Assembly: GCA_012522035.1 (NCBI GenBank)
Contig: JAAYLF010000408.1
Location: forward strand, 1 to 13,156
Direction: 5' to 3'
Length of the DNA: 13,156 bases
Origin: Clostridiaceae bacterium
GTDB taxonomy: Bacteria; Bacillota; Clostridia; UBA1212; DUPL01
This document shows positions 6,486 to 13,156 of the stretch, piece after piece (the stretch's first letter is position 1; every line of letters starts with the position of its first letter). The position numbers and the translations under genes are program-made. The notes beneath the pieces were generated by a model. That model saw only the letters and a program-made list of their open reading frames with translations. It ran no database searches and was not told the DNA's origin.

Positions 6486-9079
6486 ATGTTGTAAAACGCA
6501 TTACTCTTCAAGGTTTAAAAAAGAACAGGACCAGGACGCTTGTTACGATAATAGGTGTCATACTGTCCCTTTCAATGATAACTGCGGTTACCACATTTAT
6601 ATCCAGCTTGCAGTCATATATGATTAATCTGATAATTGAACAGGATGGCGACTGGCATGTTGGAATATATAGTGCACCACAAAGCGATCTGAGCAAAGTT
6701 AAAGAAAGCAGCGATGTGGACAGCTACTCTGTGATGTGCAATATTGGATATGCATATCTGGACGGTGGGCTGAATGAATACAAGCCCTATCTGTTTCTTG
6801 TATCCTTCACCGAGGACACCTTTAAATCGTTTCCGTTAAAAGTTATTGAAGGTCGTCTTCCCGAAAACGAAAGTGAAATTGTAATTCCCAGTCATATATA
6901 CACCAATGGGGGTGTCAAGTTTGCTGTAGGGGACAGGATTACCCTGGACATAGGTCACAGAATGACACATGACGGATACAGACTTACTCAGTCCAATCCG
7001 TATATAAAACTGGAGGATTTGGAGGAACAAGAATACCTGGATGTCTTTACTGCAAAGACTTATACTGTTGTCGGTATCTGTGAACGTCCTGGCTTTGAGA
7101 GGTATGTTTCTCCGGGATACACCGTCATAACGTACAATGACAACCCGAGTCTGACAGACAATGAATTTGATTTGTTTTTCAAGGTCAAAAAACCATCAAA
7201 AGTATATGAAGTGGTTGGAGATTTAAAGCTTGAAGGAGATTTTGGCTATCATGGCGAGCTGCTCCGGTTCATGGGAGTGAGCTCCATAGGCAACCTGAAT
7301 GCAGTTCTTTACAGTATTGGCTCAATCTTGCTTGTGCTTATCATGACATGCTCCATCTCTCTCATATACAACTCTTTCTCAATATCAGTTAGTGAAAGAA
7401 CGAGACAGTATGGACTTCTGTCCGGTGCTGGTGCTACTAAAAAACAGCTCAAGGCATCTGTATTTTATGAAGCTTTATACATAAGCGTTATCGGCATACC
7501 CCTAGGCATTCTGGCAGGTATTCTTGGAATTGGAGTTACTCTAAATCTTCTGGAAGATACCTTCAAGTCCATTGCCAGTGCAAACAGCACTGTACGTTTT
7601 ACTCTGAGCGTTTCAGTGGCATCGATTGCTGTAGCAGCCGTTGCAGGTATTATCACCATTCTTTTATCCGCCTACATTCCTGCAAGACGCTGTGCAAGGC
7701 TATCTGCAATGGACGCTATTCGTCAGGTGGCGGATATAAAGATGAAGCCGAGGAATGTAAAGACCTGGAGAATAACAAGGAAAGTTTTCGGTATTGAAGG
7801 GGATCTTGCCCTAAAGAACATCAAGAGAAACAAAAAAAGATACAGTTCCACTGTCATATCGCTCTTTGTCAGCATAGTTCTTTTCATATCAGCCTCGTCT
7901 TTGTCAAGCTACATGATTGACAGCGTGACAACAGTATACCAGAATCTGAATTACGACTTGTCCTACAGAACAGGGTTAAATGACAAGTTTGATGAGAAAA
8001 CACAAGCCGTGTATGAAAGAATAACAAGACTTGGCAGCATCAAAAAGTCCAGTGTGATTAACAACATGTATGCTAGATTAACCCTGCCAAAGAGCAAGGT
8101 TGATGACGATTACTATAATCTCATAAAAAGTCATGGATTTCTGTCTGATGGGGACAATCTGGACATATTTATAAGCCTGTATTATTTGGATGATGTTACC
8201 TTCAAGGAATTCCTGAAGGAAATTGGTGAAAACCAGGCCCTGTATTTCGATGAAGAAAACCCTCGCTGTCTTGTCGTGGATCGTCAGCAATATTTTGACT
8301 ATACCCAGGAGAGGATGATAGACCAAAACATCCTAAAGCAAGAGGTTGTGAAAGAAATTGATGTGACAATAGACAATGAGCAAGGGTATGAGCCTGTCAA
8401 ACTGGCTATAGGAAAATATGTTTCTGATACCCCTATAGGTATAAGACATTACAGCGACTACAACTCCATAACGGTAATGATTCCTCAATCCATAAAAGAC
8501 AGCGTGTTTGCTGAATATAAGGATATGTGGGATACTAACCTGACCATGTATTTTACGTCAGACAATCCTTTCAAGGCGGCCGAGGAGATTGCGGAAATAC
8601 TGCTGGAAGAAGGGCTAAGCACATCCAAATTGTCCAACCATGCTGAAATACTGGCTAATACGAGAAACATAGTGACGATAATAAATGTGTTTGCCTATGG
8701 ATTTATAATCCTCATATCCCTAATTACCGTTGCCAATGTATTCAACACCATATCAACCAATATGGAGCTGCGTACGAGAGAGTTTGCCATGCTCCGTTCG
8801 GTAGGCATGACATCCAAAGGTTTTAGAAAAATGGTCAGCTTTGAGAGTGTCTTTTATGGACTCAAGGCCCTCATATACGGCTTGCCTGTAGCTGTTGGAA
8901 TAACATACCTGATATATAAAAGCATGCTTCAGGGAGTGGATGTAAGGTTCTACATTCCTGCAACCAGCATGTGCATAACGGTGATAATGGTGTTTGTGGT
9001 TGTGTTTGCCACAATGACATACTCCATGAACAAGTTGAAGAAAAAGAACATACTTGAGGGATTGAGAATAGAAAAATAA
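6482..9079 (+). CDS. Double FtsX-domain ABC transporter permease with two extracellular domains
   Basis: Large membrane partner of the preceding ATPase, 865 residues. It reads as two tandem MacB-like halves. Half one has a helix at about 19-42, an extracellular region at about 45-270, and three helices at about 273-300, 330-360 and 376-402. Half two has a helix at about 453-480, an extracellular region at about 482-722, and three helices at about 724-760, 786-815 and 823-850. Each half carries the FtsX coupling pattern after its second helix: SERTRQYGLLSGAGATKKQL in the first, and LRTREFAMLRSVGMTSKGF in the second. So one polypeptide may supply both permease halves, with eight helices and two outer domains. 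BceB instead has ten helices and one large outer domain. E. coli YbbP is a known case of duplicated FtsX domains. The substrate is unknown; peptide sensing or detoxification is inferred from the kinase genes. Confidence 0.88.
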   Translation: MNVVKRITLQGLKKNRTRTLVTIIGVILSLSMITAVTTFISSLQSYMINLIIEQDGDWHVGIYSAPQSDLSKVKESSDVDSYSVMCNIGYAYLDGGLNEYKPYLFLVSFTEDTFKSFPLKVIEGRLPENESEIVIPSHIYTNGGVKFAVGDRITLDIGHRMTHDGYRLTQSNPYIKLEDLEEQEYLDVFTAKTYTVVGICERPGFERYVSPGYTVITYNDNPSLTDNEFDLFFKVKKPSKVYEVVGDLKLEGDFGYHGELLRFMGVSSIGNLNAVLYSIGSILLVLIMTCSISLIYNSFSISVSERTRQYGLLSGAGATKKQLKASVFYEALYISVIGIPLGILAGILGIGVTLNLLEDTFKSIASANSTVRFTLSVSVASIAVAAVAGIITILLSAYIPARRCARLSAMDAIRQVADIKMKPRNVKTWRITRKVFGIEGDLALKNIKRNKKRYSSTVISLFVSIVLFISASSLSSYMIDSVTTVYQNLNYDLSYRTGLNDKFDEKTQAVYERITRLGSIKKSSVINNMYARLTLPKSKVDDDYYNLIKSHGFLSDGDNLDIFISLYYLDDVTFKEFLKEIGENQALYFDEENPRCLVVDRQQYFDYTQERMIDQNILKQEVVKEIDVTIDNEQGYEPVKLAIGKYVSDTPIGIRHYSDYNSITVMIPQSIKDSVFAEYKDMWDTNLTMYFTSDNPFKAAEEIAEILLEEGLSTSKLSNHAEILANTRNIVTIINVFAYGFIILISLITVANVFNTISTNMELRTREFAMLRSVGMTSKGFRKMVSFESVFYGLKALIYGLPVAVGITYLIYKSMLQGVDVRFYIPATSMCITVIMVFVVVFATMTYSMNKLKKKNILEGLRIEK

Positions 9080-9107
9080 GGAATACCACCAAGTTTTTGT
9101 AAAAGAA

Positions 9108-9147
9108 AAAGCTTCGGGAAATATTGGCGGATATTTCCCGAAGCTTT
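9108..9147. terminator. Perfect 17-bp hairpin between the exporter operon and recA
   Basis: Arms 9108-9124 and 9131-9147 are fully complementary and enclose the 6-nt loop TGGCGG. It starts 29 bases after the permease stop, so it should end the exporter transcript. On the plus strand only TTT follows the stem. On the minus strand the stem runs into TTTTTCTTTT, a much better terminator tail. It may work in both directions, and probably better against antisense transcription. Confidence 0.8.
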
Positions 9148-9156
9148 AATCCTATA

Positions 9157-9185
9157 TTGACACCTCCCTTTAATAAGTATAATAT
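9157..9185 (+). promoter_or_regulatory. recA promoter
   Basis: A perfect TTGACA (9157-9162) is followed after 17 bp by TAATAT (9180-9185). An overlapping TATAAT (9178-9183) gives a shorter 15-bp spacer. Transcription would start near 9192, inside the SOS box. Confidence 0.8.
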
Positions 9186-9190
9186 ATAGA

Positions 9191-9204
9191 GGAACCTATG
9201 TTCG
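9191..9204. promoter_or_regulatory. LexA (DinR) SOS box of recA
   Basis: GGAACCTATGTTCG contains the Gram-positive LexA operator core GAAC-N4-GTTC (9192-9203). It differs from the Bacillus consensus CGAACRNRYGTTCG at the first C and the first R. It overlaps the predicted transcription start, so LexA binding would block recA until DNA damage. This is established biology for the family applied to a clear sequence match. Confidence 0.85.
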
Positions 9205-9232
9205 AATAAAAGACTATGAGGGGATAAATGAC

Positions 9233-10312
9233 ATGGATGACAAAAAGGTAGATGAGAAGAAGGTAGCCGAAAGAAGAAAAGCATTGGAAAATGCTATTGC
9301 GCAAATAGACAGACAATACGGCAAAGGCGCTGTTATGAGACTAGGCGAGAATGTTCACATGAATATTGAGGTAATCCCCACTGGTGCATTAAGTCTGGAC
9401 CTGGCGCTGGGTGTTGGCGGATTGCCAAGAGGCAGGATAGTCTATATATATGGCCCTGAAGTGTCCGGCAAGACAACTGTAGCACTTCATGTTATTGCTG
9501 AAGCTCAGAGGCTGGGTGGAGATGCCGCATTTATTGATGCTGAGCATGCATTGGATCCTGTATATGCAAAAGCTCTTGGGGTGGACATAGACAACCTTAT
9601 AGTATCCCAGCCTGATACAGGTGAACAAGCTCTCGAGATTACTGAAGCCCTTGTAAGAAGTGGCGCTATTGACGTAATTGTAATAGACTCGGTGGCTGCT
9701 CTGGTTCCAAAAGCCGAGATAGACGGTGAAATGGGAGACGCACATGTCGGACTTCAGGCAAGACTTATGTCCCAAGCTCTCAGAAAGCTTTCCGGCGTAA
9801 TAAACAAATCAAAATGTATTGCAATATTCATTAACCAGCTTCGTGAAAAGGTAGGAGTTATGTTTGGCAACCCTGAAACAACATCAGGAGGACGAGCTTT
9901 GAAGTTCTACTCATCCATAAGGCTTGATGTAAGACGCGTGGAGGCACTCAAGAGTGATACTGAAATAATTGGAAACAGGACCAAGGTGAAGGTGGTAAAG
10001 AACAAGGTTGCGCCACCTTTCAAGGAGACGGAATTTGACATAATTTATGGAGAAGGCATATCAAAAGAAGGCTGCATACTGGACGTGGCTGTTGAAAAAG
10101 ACATTATCAAGAAGAGCGGCTCGTGGTTCTCATACGGAGATCAGCGCATCGGTCAGGGTAGAGAGAATGCAAAGGTTTTCTTGAGAGAGAATCCGGAAGT
10201 AACTTTGGAAATTGAAACAGCCATACGCAAACTGGTTGAAGAGGAAAAGGAAAAGAAGCGCGCTCTGATGGAACCTGACAATCCGTTTGATCCGAAATCT
10301 ACCAAAGGGTGA
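9233..10312 (+). CDS. recA: RecA recombinase
   Basis: DNA-dependent ATPase that forms filaments on single-stranded DNA, catalyses strand exchange, and triggers LexA self-cleavage in the SOS response. The 359 residues include an N-terminal polymerisation helix (about 11-36), Walker A GPEVSGKTT (74-82, Lys80), catalytic Glu104 in DAEHALDP, Walker B VIVIDS (Asp152), the L2 DNA-binding loop region after INQLREKVGVMFGNPETTSGG, and a C-terminal domain ending in an acidic-basic tail. Position 77 is Val where E. coli RecA has Ser (GPESSGKTT). The ATG is chosen because GAGGGGA lies 8 bases before it; the ATG at 9228 is out of frame. It has its own promoter and LexA box, and recX follows directly. Confidence 0.98.
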   Translation: MDDKKVDEKKVAERRKALENAIAQIDRQYGKGAVMRLGENVHMNIEVIPTGALSLDLALGVGGLPRGRIVYIYGPEVSGKTTVALHVIAEAQRLGGDAAFIDAEHALDPVYAKALGVDIDNLIVSQPDTGEQALEITEALVRSGAIDVIVIDSVAALVPKAEIDGEMGDAHVGLQARLMSQALRKLSGVINKSKCIAIFINQLREKVGVMFGNPETTSGGRALKFYSSIRLDVRRVEALKSDTEIIGNRTKVKVVKNKVAPPFKETEFDIIYGEGISKEGCILDVAVEKDIIKKSGSWFSYGDQRIGQGRENAKVFLRENPEVTLEIETAIRKLVEEEKEKKRALMEPDNPFDPKSTKG

Positions 10313-10320
10313 GACAAGCC

Positions 10321-10926
10321 GTGGAAAATGAAAACGGACTTTATGTCATCGAATGCAATAAAAATGACGATGGAAAATATTTTGTAACTTTCAGCAACGG
10401 AGAAACCGAAACTTTTAGCGAGGATGAGGTAATGGAACACTGTCTATATGATATCAGTGTTCCATTAAACTGTTCTTTTGAGGATCTTGTGATAAAAATA
10501 AAGAAAAGAAGAGCGTTAAAGTCAATTGTTGGCTATGTTGCACGCACCCTGAGAACAGAAAGGGAAGTAAGGGAGAGGCTTTTGTTTTTAGGATATAACG
10601 ACGCTGTTATTGAGGAAACCGTGGCCTATCTGAAAACCCAAGGGTATATTGACGATAGGGAATATGCCAGAAAGTATGTAAATACGTCCCTGAAGACAAA
10701 GGTTGAATCAAGGAAAATGTGTGAGTACAAACTAATTCAAAAAGGCATACCGGAGAATATTGCAGAAGAAGCAGTCAGGGTGATAGACGACGGTGAACAA
10801 ATACAAAAACTCATGCAGAAGAAATCAGTAAGGCAAAAGGAAATGAAAAAACTTAGAGGGTTTCTCTACTCAAAAGGATTTGATATTGAAAGTATTAACC
10901 GTGTGCTGGGAGACGACTCATATTAA
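10321..10926 (+). CDS. recX: RecX, regulator of RecA
   Basis: Small helical protein that binds RecA filaments and modulates their growth. About 75 N-terminal residues form a poorly conserved beta-rich segment, as in other Firmicutes RecX proteins. The RecX three-helix repeats follow, including RTEREVRERLLFLGYNDAVI, YLKTQGYIDDREYARKYV, and a last repeat near LRGFLYSKGFDIESINRVL. I prefer the GTG at 10321, giving 201 residues: GGGTGAG lies 7 bases upstream and overlaps the recA stop codon, suggesting translational coupling. A GTG at 10309 would add four residues and overlap recA by 4 bases but has no good ribosome binding site. There is no promoter between recA and recX, so recX should be co-induced by DNA damage. 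Confidence 0.9.
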   Translation: MENENGLYVIECNKNDDGKYFVTFSNGETETFSEDEVMEHCLYDISVPLNCSFEDLVIKIKKRRALKSIVGYVARTLRTEREVRERLLFLGYNDAVIEETVAYLKTQGYIDDREYARKYVNTSLKTKVESRKMCEYKLIQKGIPENIAEEAVRVIDDGEQIQKLMQKKSVRQKEMKKLRGFLYSKGFDIESINRVLGDDSY

Positions 10927-10929
10927 ATA

Positions 10930-10958
10930 TGGACAATTTGGTCTGAATGATATAAAAT
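10930..10958 (+). promoter_or_regulatory. Possible promoter for rimO-pgsA
   Basis: TGGACA (10930-10935) and TAAAAT (10953-10958) are 17 bp apart, each one mismatch from consensus, in the 87-base gap after recX. No terminator hairpin is visible between recX and rimO, so read-through from recA-recX would also reach these genes. Confidence 0.45.
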
Positions 10959-11013
10959 AATTTGGATGAGGAAGAATACTTAGTTTGTAGATTGGTTAGG
11001 GGTTTGCATATAG

Positions 11014-12336
11014 ATGAAAATAGGAATGGTATCTCTGGGATGTGCCAAAAACCAGGTGGATGCTGAAATAATGCTGGGTCAGATTAAAAATAGGAATCAT
11101 GAAATAGTGGTTGATCCAGATGAAGCGGAAGTAATTGTGGTAAACACCTGTGCTTTTATTGAAAGTGCCAGGGAAGAAGCAATAAATGCAATACTTGAAA
11201 TGGCATCAAAAAAGACTACTGGAAGCCTTAAATACCTCATAGTTACAGGATGTCTTGCCCAAAGACATGCAGAAGACATAAAGAAATACATTCCCGAGGT
11301 TGATGGCATCATTGGTGTTGGTGGGTTTGACAAGATATGTGATTGCATTGATGAACTAGAGAATAAAGAAAAATTCATATACAACAAGCCGACACAACAG
11401 CTGGACTATTTAAACAGCACAAGAGTCCTGACTACACCCGCAGGTGTTGCATATCTGAAAATTGCAGAAGGCTGCGACAACAGGTGTGCGTATTGTGCCA
11501 TACCTTCCATTAGAGGGCCTTTCAGGAGCAGGCCTCTTGAAGATTTGCTTAGGGAAGCCGAAAGCCTGGCGGAGATGGGTATCAAGGAAATCATATTGGT
11601 AGCCCAGGATAGTACAAGATACGGTCTTGATTTGTATGGGAAACCAAAGCTTTCGGAACTGCTTGTTGAGCTTGACAAAATTGAAAAGCTTAAGCTTGTC
11701 CGGGTTATGTATCTTTATCCTGATGAGATAACCGCAGAACTCATAGATGTCATGAAGAAATGCGAAAAGGTGGCAAAGTATGTTGATCTTCCCCTTCAGC
11801 ACATTAGCGACAAAATACTAAAAGGAATGAATCGAAGGGGCTCAAGCACGGATATCAGGACGATAATCAGGGAGTTCAGGGAAGCAATACCTGAAGTGGT
11901 TATAAGAACATCATTGATTGTCGGTTTCCCAGGAGAGACCCGGAAAGAATTTGATGAGCTTTGTGATTTTGTAAAAGAAATGGAATTTGACAGAGTTGGT
12001 GTCTTTGCATATTCCAAGGAAGAGGGTACAAAAGCCGCATCAATGCCAAATCAGGTTGGCAAGAAGGAAAAGACTGCAAGAGTAAACAAGCTCATGGAAA
12101 TCCAAAGGGACATTTCCTATAAAAACAACCTCAAAAGGGTTGGAAAAACATATGATGCAATTGTGGAAGGTGTTGCGGATGACGGCATATTCTATTACGG
12201 TAGAACATATGCTGAAGCACCTGAGATAGACGGATACGTTTACTTCACTTCACCGGAACCTCTTGAATTTGGAGAGGTCGAAAAGGTAAAAATATTGGTT
12301 GCGGACAATTATGATTTGACCGGTGAGGTTGTTTGA
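11014..12336 (+). CDS. rimO: Ribosomal protein S12 methylthiotransferase RimO
   Basis: Radical SAM enzyme that adds a methylthio group to a conserved aspartate of ribosomal protein S12, using two iron-sulfur clusters. The 440 residues show the UPF0004/MTTase domain with cluster cysteines Cys10 (VSLGCAKNQVD), Cys46 (VVNTCAFIESA) and Cys80 (VTGCLAQRH). The radical SAM cluster motif CDNRCAYC (Cys154, 158, 161) follows in a domain to about residue 370, then a C-terminal TRAM domain (about 375-440). VSLGCAKNQVD and CAYCAIPSIRGPFRSR favour RimO over the tRNA enzymes MiaB and MtaB. The ATG has a GGGG tract about 10 bases upstream, a rather weak ribosome binding site. pgsA follows after 46 bases, a common clostridial pairing. 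Confidence 0.95.
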   Translation: MKIGMVSLGCAKNQVDAEIMLGQIKNRNHEIVVDPDEAEVIVVNTCAFIESAREEAINAILEMASKKTTGSLKYLIVTGCLAQRHAEDIKKYIPEVDGIIGVGGFDKICDCIDELENKEKFIYNKPTQQLDYLNSTRVLTTPAGVAYLKIAEGCDNRCAYCAIPSIRGPFRSRPLEDLLREAESLAEMGIKEIILVAQDSTRYGLDLYGKPKLSELLVELDKIEKLKLVRVMYLYPDEITAELIDVMKKCEKVAKYVDLPLQHISDKILKGMNRRGSSTDIRTIIREFREAIPEVVIRTSLIVGFPGETRKEFDELCDFVKEMEFDRVGVFAYSKEEGTKAASMPNQVGKKEKTARVNKLMEIQRDISYKNNLKRVGKTYDAIVEGVADDGIFYYGRTYAEAPEIDGYVYFTSPEPLEFGEVEKVKILVADNYDLTGEVV

Positions 12337-12382
12337 TATAGAATTAAGTTAAAACATTTACCAAAAGATAGGAAGGCTAAAA

Positions 12383-12985
12383 ATGAATCTACCCAACAAA
12401 ATTACCATTGCAAGAATTATTATGATTCCCGTATTCATGCTTTTTGCATTTCCTTTACCTGCATGGTTTCCTGGAGAACAGTTTTTCTCAGGACGCTATT
12501 CAGCATTGATAGCCTTGATACTATATATCATTGCATCAGTTACAGATACGTTGGACGGTCATATAGCAAGGAAATACAATCTGATAACCAGCTTTGGCAA
12601 ATTTCTTGACCCGATTGCTGATAAACTTCTTGTAATGGCGGCAATGTTTGCTTTGGTGCCGATGAATAAGATGTATCTTTGGATAGCGATGATAATACTT
12701 ACAAGAGAGTTTATTGTAACTGGTGTCAGACTTGTTGCGGCGAGCGAGGGCGTTGTAATTGCTGCAGGCAAGGGTGGCAAACTTAAAATGGTACTTCAGA
12801 CCATTGCGCTAATAACCCTTCTGGCATCAAAATTATTTATAGGTACGACTGGGCTGGTAGAAACAATAGGTGTTGTGGTAAGTATTTTTGGCGATGTAAT
12901 GCTTATAGCTGCAGCCATTGTCACTATTGTTTCGGGAATTGAATACGTGAAAACCAATATATCTTTAATAGCAAAAGACATGTAG
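12383..12985 (+). CDS. pgsA: CDP-diacylglycerol-glycerol-3-phosphate 3-phosphatidyltransferase
   Basis: Membrane enzyme that makes phosphatidylglycerolphosphate from CDP-diacylglycerol and glycerol-3-phosphate, the committed step to phosphatidylglycerol and cardiolipin. The 200-residue protein begins with the typical NLPNKITIARI, followed by several membrane helices. The CDP-alcohol phosphotransferase motif is complete: Asp55, Asp58-Gly59, Ala62-Arg63, Gly72, Asp76 and Asp80 (D-x2-DG-x2-AR-x8-G-x3-D-x3-D). LTREFIVTGVRLVAA in the middle is characteristic of PgsA rather than of other family members. An AGGAAGG site lies 6 bases before the ATG. It probably shares a transcript with rimO and is followed by a strong terminator. 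Confidence 0.95.
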   Translation: MNLPNKITIARIIMIPVFMLFAFPLPAWFPGEQFFSGRYSALIALILYIIASVTDTLDGHIARKYNLITSFGKFLDPIADKLLVMAAMFALVPMNKMYLWIAMIILTREFIVTGVRLVAASEGVVIAAGKGGKLKMVLQTIALITLLASKLFIGTTGLVETIGVVVSIFGDVMLIAAAIVTIVSGIEYVKTNISLIAKDM

Positions 12986-12995
12986 AGAACCTTAG

Positions 12996-13029
12996 GAAAG
13001 GCTTCAATACTGAAGCTTTTCTTTTTTTT
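12996..13029 (+). terminator. Intrinsic terminator after pgsA
   Basis: An 11-bp stem (12996-13006 with 13011-13021, one G-U pair) with the 4-nt loop ATAC is followed by eight T residues (13022-13029). It begins 10 bases after the pgsA stop. It is a textbook plus-strand terminator and ends the recA-pgsA block. Confidence 0.9.
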
Positions 13030-13112
13030 ATGTTATAGGAAATTGCTCTATATCGGCATAAGGAAGAAAGAAGAAAAAATGTAAAATATATACATTAAGG
13101 GGTGAGTTTTGA

Positions 13113-13156
13113 CTAGAAGATAAAAAATCCGTCTTCCTCGATATCATCTTCCAGAC
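13113..13156 (-). CDS. Possible C-terminal end of a convergent gene, cut by the window edge
   Basis: On the minus strand, the frame entering at the right edge reads LEDDIEEDGFFIF and stops at TAG (13113-13115). The short acidic then aromatic tail looks like a protein C-terminus. Convergence with pgsA, with a terminator between, fits a real gene end. Thirteen codons are too few for identification and the call could be chance. A weak AT-rich dyad (13078-13096) followed on the minus strand by a T-run could serve as its terminator. Confidence 0.35.
   Translation of the reverse strand, partial: LEDDIEEDGFFIF

Noticed and set aside
8871..9284. Minus-strand open frame of 137 codons across the permease end and the recA start
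   Set aside because: It runs antisense through the permease 3' end, the hairpin, the recA promoter and the LexA box, all well supported. Its translation is low-complexity and has no recognisable domain.
9389..9775. Minus-strand open frame of 128 codons inside recA
   Set aside because: It is fully antisense to the RecA ATPase core, with no ribosome binding site or recognisable motif.
11410..11802. Minus-strand open frame of 130 codons inside rimO
   Set aside because: It lies entirely opposite conserved radical SAM coding sequence, and its composition is what the complement of that gene would give.
13098..13123. GGGGTGAG followed by a TTG codon near the right edge on the plus strand
   Set aside because: The ribosome-binding-like sequence leads to a frame that stops after four codons (TTG ACT AGA AGA TAA).

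Overview
The window looks like chromosome of a low-GC, Gram-positive anaerobe of the Clostridia, probably near Ruminiclostridium/Acetivibrio. This is judged from gene content, AGGAGG-type ribosome binding sites, a Bacillus-type SOS box and codon use, not from a database search. It has three blocks: a minus-strand iron-siderophore uptake operon (97-3810), a divergent plus-strand two-component system with its own ABC exporter (4024-9079), and a housekeeping block recA-recX-rimO-pgsA (9233-12985). A last minus-strand gene may enter at the right edge.

Left block. Read on the minus strand, the order is permease (yclN-like), permease (yclO-like), ATPase (yclP-like), lipoprotein binding protein (yclQ-like), the same as the yclNOPQ petrobactin/catecholate importer of Bacillus subtilis. 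The first three genes overlap and the last has its own strong ribosome binding site. The promoter is near perfect (TTGACA, 17 bp, TAATAT), and an 18-bp perfect palindrome lies just past its -10, where a repressor would block it. A second copy of the same AGTTAG-N6-CTAACT site lies 85 bp away. A hairpin at 14-50 ends the operon.

Middle block. An OmpR/PhoB-class response regulator and a short intramembrane-sensing histidine kinase overlap by ATGA and have their own promoter. After an 85-bp gap come a MacB/LolD-type ATPase and an 865-residue permease made of two FtsX halves. The gap holds a tandem repeat nearly identical to the E. coli Pho box, placed 10 bp before a -10 element that lacks a good -35. 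This suggests the regulator switches on the transporter, as in BceRS-BceAB and VncRS-Vex peptide sensing and detoxification modules. The permease has two extracellular domains, unlike BceB.

Right block. recA has a strong promoter overlapped by a GAAC-N4-GTTC LexA box. recX follows and is probably translationally coupled. A likely separate promoter drives rimO (methylthiolation of ribosomal protein S12) and pgsA (phosphatidylglycerolphosphate synthase), closed by a good intrinsic terminator. I found no mobile element, CRISPR array, tRNA or rRNA. No gene-free stretch exceeds about 215 bases. The most interesting points are the paired palindromes at 3830-3935, the Pho-box-like site at 5723-5740 with its unusual transporter, and a reverse-facing terminator hairpin at 9108-9147.
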